From IMG/VR virus record IMGVR_UViG_3300026078_000023, positions 1 to 64,000 of that record: DNA of 64,000 bases. One strand, written 5' to 3'. The stretch comes from a virus. Position numbers and translations under genes: made by a program. Within the stretch, counting starts at the first letter, position 1; each line of letters begins with the position of its first letter. The notes beneath the pieces are model-generated. The model made no database searches. It worked only from the letters and a program-made list of their open reading frames with translations, and had not been told where the DNA came from. This document shows, piece after piece, positions 1-7,063 of this stretch.

Positions 1-26
1 CTCGGTGTAGCGCCGCGCGCAGCAAG

Positions 27-188
27 CTACCCGGCGAGCTGGCGCCAGGCCCAGCGCAGGAGGCGCGCCAGCCAGCCGGCGCGGGGCGGGGGCGCGAGCT
101 CGGCCGGGTCCACCACCTGGAGGTGCTCCTCGCCGCCCGACCACCCGGCGGTGGACGCGCGGAGCGGGACCTCCACCGGGTCGCTCAC
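27..188 (-). CDS. small hypothetical protein (53 aa)
   Basis: Not recognised. The GTG start at 188 overlaps the stop of the preceding gene by 4 bases (GTGA), so it is probably translated by coupling. The C-terminal half is rich in Trp, Arg and Leu (WLARLLRWAWRQLAG) and could form an amphipathic helix. It is the last complete gene before the left edge; the remaining 26 bases show no clear start. Confidence 0.5.
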   Translation of the reverse strand: MSDPVEVPLRASTAGWSGGEEHLQVVDPAELAPPPRAGWLARLLRWAWRQLAG

Positions 189-646
189 GGGCGTGCGAGC
201 GCGATCCGGCGCTCGGCCTTGGCCACGCCGCGCGCCTGCAGCCGGCGGGCGAGCGCCTCCTTGCGCAGGTGCTCCTCCAGCGCGCCCGGGCCGGAGAACC
301 CTCCGGTCAGGTCGCCGGGGGTGAAGGCCATGCGCCACTTGCGGCTGCGCCACTGGCCCTCGACCGCGGGCGCCGCCTCGCCGGGGAGCACGACCATCGA
401 CGTCCCGGACAGCGCCGCCTGGCGCGCCACCACGACCGGCGGGTACCAGCGGAACCCGTGGCGCTCGAGGACCTGGGCGAAGCCGCCGACGTCCTTGCCG
501 TCCGCCGCCTGGCGCTCCTGGTCGGCGCGCTCCCTCGGGTCGAACTTCGGCCTCATGGGGCGCTGGCCGACGTCCAGGTTGTCGCGGATGCGCGCGAGGC
601 CCTCGCGCAGGCGGGCCGGGTCGAACTTGTGGAAGATCTTCGCCAT
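185..646 (-). CDS. hypothetical protein (153 aa)
   Basis: Unknown function. Starts at ATG 646, two bases after the stop of the upstream gene, with a GGAGCAGG-like ribosome binding site inside that gene. The protein is basic and soluble, with no membrane segment; the middle contains an RHGFRWYPPVVVARQ stretch and the C-terminal 40 residues are Arg/Ala-rich and helical. It lies three genes downstream of the terminase nuclease block, so a head or packaging role is possible but unsupported by any motif. Confidence 0.6.
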   Translation of the reverse strand: MAKIFHKFDPARLREGLARIRDNLDVGQRPMRPKFDPRERADQERQAADGKDVGGFAQVLERHGFRWYPPVVVARQAALSGTSMVVLPGEAAPAVEGQWRSRKWRMAFTPGDLTGGFSGPGALEEHLRKEALARRLQARGVAKAERRIALARP

Positions 647-648
647 GG

Positions 649-1008
649 TCAGACCTGCTCCAGGAGGCCGAGCACGCCGCGCGGCTGGCCCAGGCGCTTC
701 AGCTCCTCGTGGGCGCGGTCGATGAGGCGGACCTGGGTCCTGGCCTTCCGCAGGCACTCCTCCCACGCCTGGGCCTCCGTGCGCCGGTCGGCGAAGCTGC
801 CGCCGGCGACGACCGTCAGCACCGCCTCGCGCAGCTGGTCGACCGTCATCGGCTCGATCACCGCGGCGCCGCCCGACAGGTCGACCGAGAGCCCCAGCTC
901 GGGCGCCGGCTGGCGGCGGGCGCCGAGGTCGCCGCGGAGCCGGCGCCGCCGCTCGGACAGCTCGTCGGCCAGGGCGGCGAGGGCCGCCGTCTCGGTGGAC
1001 CGGCTCAC
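649..1008 (-). CDS. hypothetical protein (119 aa)
   Basis: Unknown. GTG start overlapping the stop of the preceding 38-aa gene by 3 bases. The sequence is largely helical (Leu/Ala/Arg/Glu heptad-like stretches at both ends) around a short hydrophobic centre, as in many small phage scaffolding-like or adaptor-like proteins. No catalytic motif is visible. Confidence 0.6.
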   Translation of the reverse strand: MSRSTETAALAALADELSERRRRLRGDLGARRQPAPELGLSVDLSGGAAVIEPMTVDQLREAVLTVVAGGSFADRRTEAQAWEECLRKARTQVRLIDRAHEELKRLGQPRGVLGLLEQV

Positions 1009-1121
1009 TTCTTCGGGCCCTTGACCGGCTTCGTCGCCTCGGGCTGGGGGGCCGGCTGGGGCGGCGGCGCCAGCGGTTGGATCGCGCCGGTGTTCGGGTC
1101 AACGGGCACCTGGCCGCTCAT
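1005..1121 (-). CDS. small proline-rich protein (38 aa)
   Basis: Very short gene: ATG at 1121 overlaps the upstream stop (ATGA) and its own TGA overlaps the next GTG start (GTGA). This perfect double coupling is the main reason to call it. The product reads MSGQVPVDPNTGAIQPLAP followed by a Pro/Gln linker and a KPVKGPKK tail. No domain; possibly a linker-like accessory peptide. Confidence 0.55.
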   Translation of the reverse strand: MSGQVPVDPNTGAIQPLAPPPQPAPQPEATKPVKGPKK

Positions 1122-1453
1122 CGGTAGCGCACCTTCGAGAGGTCCTGCCTGTGGGACGGCTGCATGGCCGCCTGCCGGGCGCGCAGCTCCGGGTCGGACA
1201 TGACCCCGGGGGGCATCACGAACATGAACCGCCAGCCGGGCGCCTCGGCCTTGGCCTTCTCCACGTCGTCGTGCAGCTGGGCGCCGAGCGGTCCGTCGGC
1301 CTCCACCGGAACCCGGCGGAACGCGTCCGAGGGCGCGTCGTGCGGGGCGACGTCGCTCTTGATGAGCACGACGTCGAAGCGCTCCGTGCGGGCAGGGTAC
1401 CTACCCTGCGGACTTGACTGGCTCGGGGATCCCAGGGGCGGCTGCTGCGACAT
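1118..1453 (-). CDS. hypothetical protein (111 aa)
   Basis: Unknown. ATG start at 1453 lies inside the 3' end of the upstream gene (53-base overlap). A flexible Gln/Ser/Pro N-terminus is followed by a compact region with the hydrophobic core FDVVLIKSD and GWRFMFVMPPGV. The overlap is longer than usual for this genome, so the true start could be further downstream. Confidence 0.6.
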   Translation of the reverse strand: MSQQPPLGSPSQSSPQGRYPARTERFDVVLIKSDVAPHDAPSDAFRRVPVEADGPLGAQLHDDVEKAKAEAPGWRFMFVMPPGVMSDPELRARQAAMQPSHRQDLSKVRYR

Positions 1454-1754
1454 GAGGAGCAGTATCCACCGAGAGCTTGACTTCGTAAACCTCGAGCTCG
1501 GCCTGGGGCTGCACGACGAGCAGCGTCGAGCTGTGCGGGTGGACCAGGTTGCCGAGCACCTGGGCCATCTGCTCCAGCTTCATCTGCGAGAGCTTGAGGC
1601 GGTCGGCGTGGCGGATGGCGAACACGAACGCGCGCCTGCCCGGCGCCACCTCGATCGAGTAGCGGCGCACCGGCGCGTCGAGCGGGAGCACGTCGTTCGG
1701 GACCTCCTCGAGGCGGAGCTGGCGTCCCGGTCTGCGTCGCCTGCGCTTCGCCAC
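1401..1754 (-). CDS. hypothetical protein (117 aa)
   Basis: Unknown. Starts with ATG at 1754, almost directly after the previous gene. The N-terminus is strongly basic (MAKRRRRRPGRQ), then comes a beta-rich segment (YSIEVAPGRRAFVFAI) and a helical region. The basic N-terminus could bind nucleic acid; nothing more specific is visible. Confidence 0.6.
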   Translation of the reverse strand: MAKRRRRRPGRQLRLEEVPNDVLPLDAPVRRYSIEVAPGRRAFVFAIRHADRLKLSQMKLEQMAQVLGNLVHPHSSTLLVVQPQAELEVYEVKLSVDTAPHVAAAAPGIPEPVKSAG

Positions 1755-1755
1755 C

Positions 1756-2010
1756 TCAGCCGACTCCGATCGCTTCGGCCGTCAGCATCGCGCCGGCGAA
1801 CGCCAGGTCCGCCCGGTTGGTGTCTCCGAACGAGTCGATGATCGTCGACTGCTCCGCGTCCTCGGCGAGGCGGACGATGACGATCCCGCGCAACCCGCCC
1901 CCGGAAGCGACCTCGTTGATGAACGCGATCGCATCGTCGATGCTCCGGTTCGCCTTCCGGATCGCCCTCACGTCTCCGCGCTTGACTTCCGTCGGGGGGA
2001 CTTCGCTCAC
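1756..2010 (-). CDS. hypothetical protein (84 aa)
   Basis: Small acidic protein of unknown function with an alternating hydrophobic core (GGLRGIVIVRLAED) suggesting a compact alpha/beta fold. GTG start at 2010 without a strong ribosome binding site. The 34 bases upstream hold no other gene. Confidence 0.55.
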   Translation of the reverse strand: MSEVPPTEVKRGDVRAIRKANRSIDDAIAFINEVASGGGLRGIVIVRLAEDAEQSTIIDSFGDTNRADLAFAGAMLTAEAIGVG

Positions 2011-2044
2011 CCCACTGAGAGAAACACGGCGGGTGGGGTCTCGT

Positions 2045-2194
2045 CTACCGGCGCTTGAAGTACTCGACCTGGCGCTCGTGGTTCTCGGCCGCGGCGCGCG
2101 ACGAGAACGTGCCCAGGTTCTTGTGCTTGCCGGTCCTCGGGTCGACCTTCTTCGACACGAGGCGGTACTTCCCCGATTTCAGTTTCTGGATCAT
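2045..2194 (-). CDS. small basic phage protein (49 aa)
   Basis: ATG at 2194 follows an AGGA element; stop TAG at 2045-2047. The product begins MIQKLKSGKYRLVSKKVDP and continues with TGKHKNLGTF and AAAENHERQVEYFK. From memory this pattern is very common in phages of many hosts. The family has no firmly assigned function; its size and charge suggest a nucleic-acid or virion-associated role. Confidence 0.75.
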   Translation of the reverse strand: MIQKLKSGKYRLVSKKVDPRTGKHKNLGTFSSRAAAENHERQVEYFKRR

Positions 2195-2203
2195 GGCGCC
2201 ATC

Positions 2204-2986
2204 CTACCGGACGTTGTGGTCGCGCCGCGCCGACTTGCTCTGGGGCGGGCGGTAGAAGCGGTCGATCGCCGCCTTGGCGAACCACATGCTCATGAGGCCG
2301 TCCGAGGTGCTGTACTTCGGGTACAGGCGGATCTCCCGCTCGAGGACGCACCAGGCGCAGTCGTGACCCGTGCCGTGCCCCTCCCACTCGCCCGAGGCGA
2401 AGGCCCAGGCCCGGTTGGCGAACTCGACCTCGATGCCGGGGAGGCCGAACTGCGGGTCGGCCTTGTTGCGGCCGGTGGTGTGGGCCTCGATCTTGGGCCA
2501 CCACGGGAACGCCGACTTGCCCTTGCGGACCCACTCGATGAGCGACTCCTGGTAGGCGTTGTTCTCGACCATCACGTACTGCAGGTTCGCCACGGTCGCG
2601 CACACGTCGCTGAGGACCTCGGCCGTCTCCGGCGACGTCCAGTTGCCGTTGCGGGCGACCACCGGGACGCGCAGGCCGGTCAGCGGGTTCACGGCGACGG
2701 CCGTGATGAAGTTGCCCGGGCGGTTGGCGGAGCTGAGGTCGACCCCCACGTAGGTCGGCCAGGCCCGCCGGATGACGTCGGTCAGGACCAGGGCCGGCTG
2801 CCAGCACGCCTCGAAGCTGGGGAACTTGCGGTCGCCCGGCTTCATGACCTGCATGCGGAACCCCTGGTGCCACATGGCGGAGCCGCCGATCTCCCGCCCG
2901 CTGGCCTTCTTCTGCAGGACGTCGAGCGGGAACTTCTCCTCCCACCGGGGGAGCTCAGGGAGCTGGAGCTTGGAGACGGCGCGCAT
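2204..2986 (-). CDS. terminase large subunit, nuclease domain only
   Basis: This 260-aa protein looks like the C-terminal RNase H-fold nuclease of TerL, which cuts concatemeric DNA during packaging. Acidic residues sit where the family needs them: Asp83 in YVGVDLSS, Glu141 in YVMVENNAYQ and Asp229 in TSDGLMSMWFA. There is no Walker A or B motif, and the protein is about half normal TerL length. The matching ATPase half is a separate gene about 17 kb away at 19802-20623. The first 75 residues may replace the linker. The nuclease identity is an inference from motif spacing and context; a stand-alone RNase H-like nuclease is the alternative. Confidence 0.7.
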   Translation of the reverse strand: MRAVSKLQLPELPRWEEKFPLDVLQKKASGREIGGSAMWHQGFRMQVMKPGDRKFPSFEACWQPALVLTDVIRRAWPTYVGVDLSSANRPGNFITAVAVNPLTGLRVPVVARNGNWTSPETAEVLSDVCATVANLQYVMVENNAYQESLIEWVRKGKSAFPWWPKIEAHTTGRNKADPQFGLPGIEVEFANRAWAFASGEWEGHGTGHDCAWCVLEREIRLYPKYSTSDGLMSMWFAKAAIDRFYRPPQSKSARRDHNVR

Positions 2987-2990
2987 CGGC

Positions 2991-3197
2991 TCACAGTCTA
3001 CCGAACACCAGCCACCGGTTCGGGTCGTCCTCCCGGACGGCCTCCCTGGCGCACGGGCCGCGCCACCAGTACCGGTTGCACGCGAGGCAGCAGGCGACCC
3101 AGCACGGCGAGGCGTGGAGGCACCCGGGCGGGCCGACCAGCGCGTCCATCGCGGCGCCGCACCGGCACCGGCGCTCGTCGGGGCCCAGGCGCTCCAC
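2991..3197 (-). CDS. Cys-rich zinc-ribbon-like protein (68 aa)
   Basis: GTG start chosen at 3197 because codons further upstream read through the preceding gene. Contains CRCG near the N-terminus and a later CCLACNRYW, spaced like paired zinc ligands. Probably a small zinc-binding protein of unknown role. It lies 4 bases upstream of the terminase nuclease gene and is probably in the same transcript. Confidence 0.5.
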   Translation of the reverse strand: MERLGPDERRCRCGAAMDALVGPPGCLHASPCWVACCLACNRYWWRGPCAREAVREDDPNRWLVFGRL

Positions 3198-3214
3198 GAC
3201 CGGGGATGGTAGCG

Positions 3215-3370
3215 CTACAGGCGCAGCACGCGCCCGGCGAGCTGCCACAGCGTGACGAGCAGGCCGCAGGCGTAAGCGATCCGCCCGAGCTCCTGCACCT
3301 TGCCGTTCGACGCCAGCGCGTACACGAGGACGCCCACCACGCACACGAGGACCGGGATGATGATCAGCAT
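3215..3370 (-). CDS. small membrane protein, two helices (51 aa)
   Basis: Starts MLIIIPVLVCVVGVLVYALA and carries a second hydrophobic helix (GRIAYACGLLVTLWQLAG) after a short polar turn (SNGKVQELG). This two-helix pattern recurs in small phage membrane proteins from memory. A holin-type role is possible, but no lysis enzyme is adjacent, so the call stays structural. Confidence 0.55.
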   Translation of the reverse strand: MLIIIPVLVCVVGVLVYALASNGKVQELGRIAYACGLLVTLWQLAGRVLRL

Positions 3371-3446
3371 CCGGGCAGCATGGGGCCGCTGAACACCTTT
3401 AGCCAGCTGCGGATCTGGCCCCGATTTCTTTAATTTAGGTACCCGT

Positions 3447-3653
3447 TCAATCCAGGACCCATTCCCAGTGCTCGTCACAGTAGGCGTCGTTCCACACCGC
3501 GCACCACCCGAGCTCGCACAGGTTGACGGCGACTTCGTCCGGGATCGGCGCGCGCACGCGCACCCGGATCCATTCGCTCTGGCACACGACGTCACCGTCT
3601 GTCGAGAACTGACGAAGCGCCTGCAAGCCACCGAGCAACGCAGATATCGTCAC
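3447..3653 (-). CDS. hypothetical protein (68 aa)
   Basis: Unknown acidic protein with several Cys and Trp residues (NLCELGWCAVWNDAYCDEHWEW). GTG start at 3653 overlaps the upstream stop. The 76 bases downstream, before the small membrane protein, are AT-richer (TAAATTAAAGAAA on the coding strand) and hold nothing I recognise. Confidence 0.6.
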   Translation of the reverse strand: MTISALLGGLQALRQFSTDGDVVCQSEWIRVRVRAPIPDEVAVNLCELGWCAVWNDAYCDEHWEWVLD

Positions 3654-4057
3654 TGGCCGACGTCCCCGGACGCGCGCCGCCGCGCCATGGCCTCGAGGCC
3701 CTGCTGCACCTGCAGCGCCTCGGCCTTGAGCATGGCCCTGCCGGCGACCGACGGGTCGGGGGTGAACCAGTCCGGGAAGGGCGCCACGGCGACCTCAAGG
3801 CACACCTCGCCGACCTTCACCGCGCCGGCGGCGTCGCCGCTGCGGACGGCCGCCAGGGCAGCGCACCACGGGCAGTGGGCGTCCGCGACGATGACCGCGC
3901 ACGCGAACTCCCCGGTGCTCATGTCGACGACTGAGCACCAGCAGTGGCTGCGCTCGGCCGCCGCCTGGTGCTCCGGGGTGACGAGCTCGGCCGTCAGCTC
4001 CCGGACGTGGTCCTCGCCGCGGTGCAGGTGCAGGAACCGGCGCTCTTTCACGGGCAC
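3650..4057 (-). CDS. hypothetical protein with Cys pairs (135 aa)
   Basis: Unknown. GTG start at 4057 overlaps the end of the lipoprotein-like gene by 10 bases. HCWC near residue 38 and ADAHCPWCAALAAV near residue 60 look like metal- or redox-type CxxC/CxC pairs. The first 50 residues are helical and charged. Confidence 0.6.
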   Translation of the reverse strand: MPVKERRFLHLHRGEDHVRELTAELVTPEHQAAAERSHCWCSVVDMSTGEFACAVIVADAHCPWCAALAAVRSGDAAGAVKVGEVCLEVAVAPFPDWFTPDPSVAGRAMLKAEALQVQQGLEAMARRRASGDVGQ

Positions 4058-4401
4058 GGGATCTCCTGCCCCTGGTCCCCGAAGCAGTGGCTGACCGCCG
4101 CCGCCCCGCCGGCACCACCCCTGGCGCCGCCGTTCGCGCTGGGCGGGGCGTTCTCGCCGGCCTGGCCCGACGCCCCGCCCCCGCCGTCAGCGCCCGCCGT
4201 GGCCCCTCCTGCTTCGCCGTCCCCGGCGCCCCGGACCCTGGCCAGGGGTTCGCCCCCGCCCTCGCCGCCGAACCCGCCGCCGAACGGAGCCGCGTCCGCG
4301 CCGCACCCCGCCAGGGCCAGGCCGACGATGAGGGCCGCCACCAGCAGGGCGGCGACCTTCCAGGCCCAGTCCACCCAGCCGGTCATTTCGTTTCTCGCCA
4401 T
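4048..4401 (-). CDS. putative glycine-rich lipoprotein (117 aa)
   Basis: An N-terminal hydrophobic helix ends in a lipobox-like LALAGC (Cys about residue 33), preceded by a short polar N-terminus, as in lipoproteins or single-anchor membrane proteins. The rest is almost all Gly, Ala, Glu and Pro, i.e. low complexity. ATG at 4401 has a good GGGAGGT site, and a copy of the start-associated hairpin lies just upstream. It may act at the envelope during lysis or exclusion; no domain supports either. Confidence 0.55.
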   Translation of the reverse strand: MARNEMTGWVDWAWKVAALLVAALIVGLALAGCGADAAPFGGGFGGEGGGEPLARVRGAGDGEAGGATAGADGGGGASGQAGENAPPSANGGARGGAGGAAAVSHCFGDQGQEIPCP

Positions 4402-4403
4402 GG

Positions 4404-4592
4404 TCAGTTACCTCCCGCCCGGTATGTTGGCCGGGGGCGCCCGTTCAGTTCCAGGTTCGCGCGCCGGCGGGCCGCCCACCACCACTCCATGTGCCGCGAG
4501 AAGTCGCGGTAGTCGTCCGTCCGGTGCCACCGCCGCCACCTCCGCCGGGCGACCTGGAGCCGCTGTCCGACGCGCTCGGTGCGCCCGCTCAC
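4404..4592 (-). CDS. small basic Trp-rich protein (62 aa)
   Basis: GTG start overlaps the stop of the TrpF-like gene (GTGA). The product is Arg/Trp-rich (RRRWRRWHRTDDYRDF and HMEWWWAARRRANLEL), so probably nucleic-acid or membrane binding. The last codons run through a start-associated hairpin repeat, which therefore does double duty as coding and leader sequence. Confidence 0.5.
   Translation of the reverse strand: MSGRTERVGQRLQVARRRWRRWHRTDDYRDFSRHMEWWWAARRRANLELNGRPRPTYRAGGN
4417..4437 (-). repeat. start-associated hairpin repeat, copy 1
   Basis: Coding-strand core CCCGGCCAACATACCGGG, with 5 paired bases around a CAACA loop and one C/A mismatch. It lies 16 bases upstream of the ATG at 4401, with a normal Shine-Dalgarno in between. 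One of about ten copies sharing GGCCAACA. Confidence 0.7.
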
Positions 4593-5293
4593 CAGCTCCC
4601 CATCTCCGCGACCGCGCGGAGGACGGCGCCCGTCTTCCCGAGGTCGAGGGCGTCGCCCTCGCGGACCCCGGTCTCCATGTCCAGCCAGTACGGGCGCCCG
4701 TCCGACGCCGCCGACGCGTGCCGGACCGCGTCCTGGATGTTGTCGGGGCCGATGCCGCCGGCGTACCCGGCCGGGACGTCCGCGCCGGCGACGCGCATCG
4801 GGTGCGGCCACCTCGCCGGGGTGATGCCGCGCCCGCCGCTGGCGTCGAACAAGGTCGCCGCGTCCACGCCGGCGCCGAGCATGAACGCGGCCTCGAGCGA
4901 CTCCAGCTCGCGCACCTGCACGATGATCCGGCGCTGCGCCTCGGACAGCATCGCGCACCCGGCGCGCGTGACCGGCTCGTTCGTGTTCAGCTGCACGCGG
5001 TCTGCCATCTCGTACGTCCTGCCGAACGCGCGCAGCGTGAGCTCGCCGCGCACCGCCTGCTGCGCCCACTCTCCGCAGACGTGCACGGAGACGCGCACGT
5101 CCGTGAACTGCTGCTTCGCCCTCGCGAGCGCCATCCGCCACGGCGCTGACGGGAAGCGCGGCTGCCCCTCCCTGGTCCGCGACACGAGGACGCCCCATTC
5201 GAGGAACGGGTGCGCGATCGACAGGCCGACCATCTCCCTGACGCTCGTCCGGTCGTCCGCGCCGGTGATCGTCACCGTGTGCGGCACCGTCAC
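4589..5293 (-). CDS. TIM-barrel protein resembling phosphoribosylanthranilate isomerase (TrpF-like)
   Basis: The C-terminal half carries the series typical of TrpF barrels: FDASGGRG (residues 149-156), GYAGGIGPDN (176-185, phosphate-binding Gly loop) and WLDMETGVR (203-211), in the expected order and spacing. The N-terminal half has VSVHVCGEWAQQAV (about 68-81). Length is 234 aa against about 200 for TrpF. No tryptophan genes are nearby, so a classical isomerase role is unlikely; a nucleotide- or sugar-phosphate-binding role is inferred. Start: GTG at 5293 in a GTGA overlap. Confidence 0.55.
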   Translation of the reverse strand: MTVPHTVTITGADDRTSVREMVGLSIAHPFLEWGVLVSRTREGQPRFPSAPWRMALARAKQQFTDVRVSVHVCGEWAQQAVRGELTLRAFGRTYEMADRVQLNTNEPVTRAGCAMLSEAQRRIIVQVRELESLEAAFMLGAGVDAATLFDASGGRGITPARWPHPMRVAGADVPAGYAGGIGPDNIQDAVRHASAASDGRPYWLDMETGVREGDALDLGKTGAVLRAVAEMGSW

Positions 5294-5538
5294 GGCGACG
5301 CCCCGCAGTCGTCGGCGCACTCGACCTGGCGCGGCCCGGCCGTGCCGACGACCGTCAGCGCGCAGCCGTCCGGCACCGCGCTCGCCGGCGCCGTGGACAG
5401 GAGCGCACACCTGGCGCGCCCGTCCGCGCACAGGGCGACGAACCGCACCTCGCGCAGGGTGTCGCACGCCGGCAGGTCACCCTGCTGTCCGCCGCACCCG
5501 AACGCGAGCAGCACCAGGAGCGCGAGCGCCCGCGTCAC
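5290..5538 (-). CDS. putative Cys-rich lipoprotein (82 aa)
   Basis: A short N-terminus, hydrophobic core and LLAFGC form a plausible lipoprotein signal (Cys about residue 15). The mature part contains six further Cys, suggesting disulphides in an oxidising compartment. GTG start at 5538. Such small phage lipoproteins may be outer spanins or exclusion proteins; nothing specific is visible. Confidence 0.5.
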   Translation of the reverse strand: MTRALALLVLLAFGCGGQQGDLPACDTLREVRFVALCADGRARCALLSTAPASAVPDGCALTVVGTAGPRQVECADDCGASP

Positions 5539-5903
5539 CGGGACACCGTGGTTGCTCGTCGCCGCCTGTCCTCACACAGGACGCATATGCAATCGTCGCG
5601 GTGAGGCGCGACGAGCTCGGCAGCGCGCGCCTGGGAGGACATCCAGCCGTCGCCGCCCGCATCCGCCTGGGCGCTCGCCCTGGCGTCTTCGTCGTCCATC
5701 TCCAGCTTGCGCTGCAGCGACCAGACGGCCTCCTCGATGTCCTGCCGCGCGCTCTTGCCGCCGAGCCTCTTGCCCGTCACCAGCAGTTTCTTCACGGCGT
5801 GGGCGACGCACGGGTCGGTGACCTCGAAGGCGCGCAGGACGCGGTACACGTCGACCGTGCTGGTCGGCACGCGCTTGTGGTACACGCTCGACTTGACGCT
5901 CAC
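5535..5903 (-). CDS. conserved phage protein (122 aa)
   Basis: The central segment DVYRVLRAFEVTDPCVAHAVKKLL followed by ARQDIEEAVWSLQRKLEMDDED matches, from memory, a small conserved phage family of unknown function. The C-terminus has a CICVLCEDRRRR cluster that may bind zinc. ATG at 5903 overlaps the upstream stop (ATGA). Confidence 0.6.
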   Translation of the reverse strand: MSVKSSVYHKRVPTSTVDVYRVLRAFEVTDPCVAHAVKKLLVTGKRLGGKSARQDIEEAVWSLQRKLEMDDEDARASAQADAGGDGWMSSQARAAELVAPHRDDCICVLCEDRRRRATTVSR

Positions 5904-6802
5904 GGCTCATCTCCTAGCGGCGGCTGCTTCGCGTCCCTGGCGATCTCGCGGATCTCGATCAGCTCCTGGGTCAGGTAGCGCGTCGCCTCCCCCGTCTTGT
6001 CGACGAACGGCATCTTCACGGCCACGTGCGCCCGCTCCGCGATGCGCTCGAGCACCGTGGAGATGCCAGCGCCGAGGCCCGGGATCGTCGCCTGCCGGCG
6101 CTCCAGCTCGGCGACCCAGGCCTCCGAGCGCACCAGGCGCTCGTAGGCGTCGGCCAGCATGCCGTCCGGGTCGACCAGTTCTTCGAGGCTCTTTCCCTCG
6201 CGAAAGACGACTGCGGACTCATCCGCCGTCATCTTGATCTCGCGGAGCGTACTGACGTGGACGGTGGCGCCGACGCTCAGCGCTGCGCCGGCCATCCGCC
6301 CGATCTTCTCGAACGTCGCCGAGACGACGCTCGACGACTGCACCAGGTCGAAGGCCTGCTTCACGACGGCCATGTTCTTCTGGTTGCCCTCCTGGTAGAC
6401 GCCGATCCGCAGGTTCGCCAGGGCCAGCTCCTGCTCGGTCTCGGCGAGCTTCACCTCGGCGTGCGTCAGCCGCTCGAGCGCGTCGGCGAGCATCCCGTCA
6501 TCGTCGCGGACGTTTCGCAGGTTTCGCCTGATATAGCTGGCGTCGAACACCAACGCCTCGGGCGCCGCCCCCAGGAGCTCGCCGATGGCCTGCTGCTGCC
6601 CCCGGTGGTCCGCGACGAAGTCGTCGTCCGACGCGTAGCTACCGCTGGGGTCCAGGCGCTCGAGGAGCTTGCTCCTGCGGCCCCTGTGGCCGGCGCTCTC
6701 GGCGGCGACACCGGCCAGTTCCTGGACGGCCATCGCGACGTCCCTGACGTACCACAGGACAGACGCCAGCTTCCCCTTCGGCTTGTCTCTAACTTGTTCC
6801 AT
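5900..6802 (-). CDS. hypothetical helical protein (300 aa)
   Basis: Unknown. Almost entirely predicted helix with two related segments (DDDGMLADALERLTHAEVKL near residue 100 and DPDGMLADAYERLVRSEAWV near residue 215), which suggests an internal duplication. Its ATG directly abuts a start-associated hairpin repeat and has no ordinary Shine-Dalgarno. Confidence 0.6.
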   Translation of the reverse strand: MEQVRDKPKGKLASVLWYVRDVAMAVQELAGVAAESAGHRGRRSKLLERLDPSGSYASDDDFVADHRGQQQAIGELLGAAPEALVFDASYIRRNLRNVRDDDGMLADALERLTHAEVKLAETEQELALANLRIGVYQEGNQKNMAVVKQAFDLVQSSSVVSATFEKIGRMAGAALSVGATVHVSTLREIKMTADESAVVFREGKSLEELVDPDGMLADAYERLVRSEAWVAELERRQATIPGLGAGISTVLERIAERAHVAVKMPFVDKTGEATRYLTQELIEIREIARDAKQPPLGDEP

Positions 6803-6824
6803 GACCGGTGTGTTGGCCGGCGCC
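6803..6824 (-). repeat. start-associated hairpin repeat, copy 2
   Basis: Coding-strand CCGGCCAACACACCGG followed by TC and the ATG of the 300-aa gene. The CCGG arms flank the conserved CAACA loop. The repeat occupies the place where a ribosome binding site would normally be. The next 44 bases (to 6868) hold no gene. Confidence 0.7.
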
Positions 6825-6868
6825 TCGGGCGTCGGCGTCCGGGGCGCACCAGGGGAGCCGGGCGGGGC

Positions 6869-7063
6869 TCAGCGCGGGGCGAGCGCCAGGACCGCGCCGA
6901 CGACGGCCGCGAGCCCCATTGCGGCGGCCGCCAGCGCCACCAGGAGGTCGGCGCGGGCGCGCCGGCGGGCGGCGCACTCGCGCTCCTTGCGCTCCGACCA
7001 GGAGCCGCGCCTGGCGCGCCGGCGGCTCCGCATCTTCCGGGGCCACGTCACCGGGGTGGTCAC
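6869..7063 (-). CDS. small membrane protein with basic N-terminus (64 aa)
   Basis: GTG at 7063 overlaps the stop of the metallopeptidase gene. About 35 basic residues (RSRRRARRGSWSERKERE) precede one hydrophobic helix (LLVALAAAAMGLAAVVGAVLAL) at the C-terminus: a tail-anchored protein with its charged part in the cytoplasm. Last gene of the 7-deazaguanine operon; its role is unknown. Confidence 0.5.
   Translation of the reverse strand: MTTPVTWPRKMRSRRRARRGSWSERKERECAARRRARADLLVALAAAAMGLAAVVGAVLALAPR

Noticed and set aside
185-1102. Long open frame upstream of the MAKIFHKF start as one 305-aa gene
   Set aside because: The N-terminal part is Arg/Pro-rich and is the shadow of the neighbouring gene; two shorter coupled genes explain the region better.
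1817-3433. 538-aa plus-strand open frame
   Set aside because: Arg/Pro/Leu-rich translation typical of the antisense of GC-rich genes; it covers the terminase nuclease on the other strand.
3371-3446. Terminator between the small membrane protein and the 68-aa gene
   Set aside because: AT-richer bases are present but no convincing stem with T-run was found.
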